This document shows positions 5,857 through 6,296 of a DNA stretch of 6,296 nt, piece after piece (within the stretch, counting starts at the first letter, position 1; each line of letters starts with the position of its first letter). The stretch comes from JANLQX01 sp043775075 (GTDB lineage Bacteria; Actinomycetota; Acidimicrobiia; Acidimicrobiales; JANYDT01), in the NCBI GenBank assembly GCA_043775075.1, contig JAYVSS010000368.1, positions 1 through 6,296 of the forward strand, given 5' to 3'. The notes below the pieces were generated by a model, which saw only the letters and a list, made by a program, of their open reading frames with translations, was not told the origin of the DNA and did not search any database. The position numbers and the translations under genes are program-made.

Positions 5857-6296
5857 GTGGGACCCAAGTGCCGCCCGACCGTCGGGCTCAACCCCAACGA
5901 TCCAACCGCCGATGACCTCGGGGTGAAACGTGGAGCTCGTCGGCGAGTGACCAAACGCGAGGGCGCCTACGTGATGATCGTGACGGCAATCGTGTTGCCG
6001 CTCCTCCTCATCTGCGTGGCGTTCGTGATCGACGTGAGCATGTTCTATTTCAAGAGCATCCAGGTGCAACGGGCCGCGGACGCCGCTGCCCTTGCGGGGG
6101 TGACGCAGATGCCCAACGCCGGAGCCGCGCGTACGCAGGCGAAAGACCTCGCTCGACGCAACGGCTACCAAGACGGCACGGACCGGGTCACGCTCACCGT
6201 TGACCCGCCGTCTAACACCAACAAACGCTTGACGGTCACCATTACGGATAATTCGACCACGCTGTTCTTCGGATCAACTCTGCTCAAAAATTGGAA
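5857..6296 (+). CDS. TadG-like pilus assembly protein, 3' end outside the window
   Basis: The N-terminal 146 residues of a TadE/G-like (TadG N-terminal type) protein, open to the right edge. Family members are membrane-anchored accessory proteins of Tad/Flp systems, often with a large outside domain, sometimes of von Willebrand A type; too little is left here to see one. A 35-residue hydrophilic leader (MGPKCRPTVGLNP onward) ends with ARRRVTKREG. The membrane helix covers about residues 38-58 (YVMIVTAIVLPLLLICVAFV), then IDVSMFYFKS and the diagnostic QRAADAAALAG at residues 71-81 (bases 6067-6099). A helical stretch with Ala and NGY follows, as is usual for the family. Start GTG 5857 is supported by CAGGGG five bases upstream and by lying two bases after the TadE stop, so the genes are almost certainly co-transcribed. 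Unlike the TadE-like protein it has no Glu at +5 after a Gly, so prepilin-type cleavage is unlikely. Confidence 0.9.
   Translation, partial: MGPKCRPTVGLNPNDPTADDLGVKRGARRRVTKREGAYVMIVTAIVLPLLLICVAFVIDVSMFYFKSIQVQRAADAAALAGVTQMPNAGAARTQAKDLARRNGYQDGTDRVTLTVDPPSNTNKRLTVTITDNSTTLFFGSTLLKNW

Noticed and set aside
5815..6171. Minus-strand open frame of 118 codons over the TadE/TadG junction
   Set aside because: The + strand in the same place encodes the clear TadG N-terminus with its membrane helix and QRAADAAALAG motif; the minus product is His/Arg-rich with no known features.

Overview
The window is coding almost edge to edge on the + strand and holds three genes in one tight co-directional run: the 3' part of a giant repeat surface protein, a TadE-like pseudopilin and the 5' part of a TadG-like pilus-assembly protein. 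No RNA gene, insertion sequence, CRISPR array, promoter or terminator is supported. The sequence is G+C-rich with strong G/C preference at third codon positions and frequent GTG starts. The Thr/Pro-rich tail of the giant protein and the form of the TadE/TadG pair suggest a high-GC actinobacterium, possibly of the Acidimicrobiia. That placement is inference from style only; there is no marker gene here.

Region 1-5060 is one open frame that runs in from beyond the left edge. It encodes the tail of one DUF11-type (B_ant_repeat) domain, then 12 full domains of 129-140 residues, then a short Thr/Pro tail. Each full domain has one Trp/Tyr-x-Cys...Cys pair, 24 cysteines in all and no others, which points to a secreted stalk with one small disulfide loop per domain. 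No transmembrane or sortase anchor is visible at the C-terminus.

Region 5057-5854 is the TadE-like gene. Its GTG start overlaps the stop of the giant gene (GTGA), so the two are probably translationally coupled. It has a long Arg-rich leader containing an R-I-G tandem repeat, a G|AVAVE class III prepilin-type cleavage site, one membrane segment and an outside domain with two cysteines. Region 5857 to the right edge is the TadG-like gene, starting two bases after the TadE stop behind a good ribosome binding site and cut by the window end.

The most interesting reading is that a long extracellular DUF11 stalk is made from the same transcript as Tad/Flp-type minor pseudopilins, so it may be displayed with, or handled by, a Tad pilus or secretion machine encoded nearby. 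The sequence shows the gene order and coupling; the joint function is inference.
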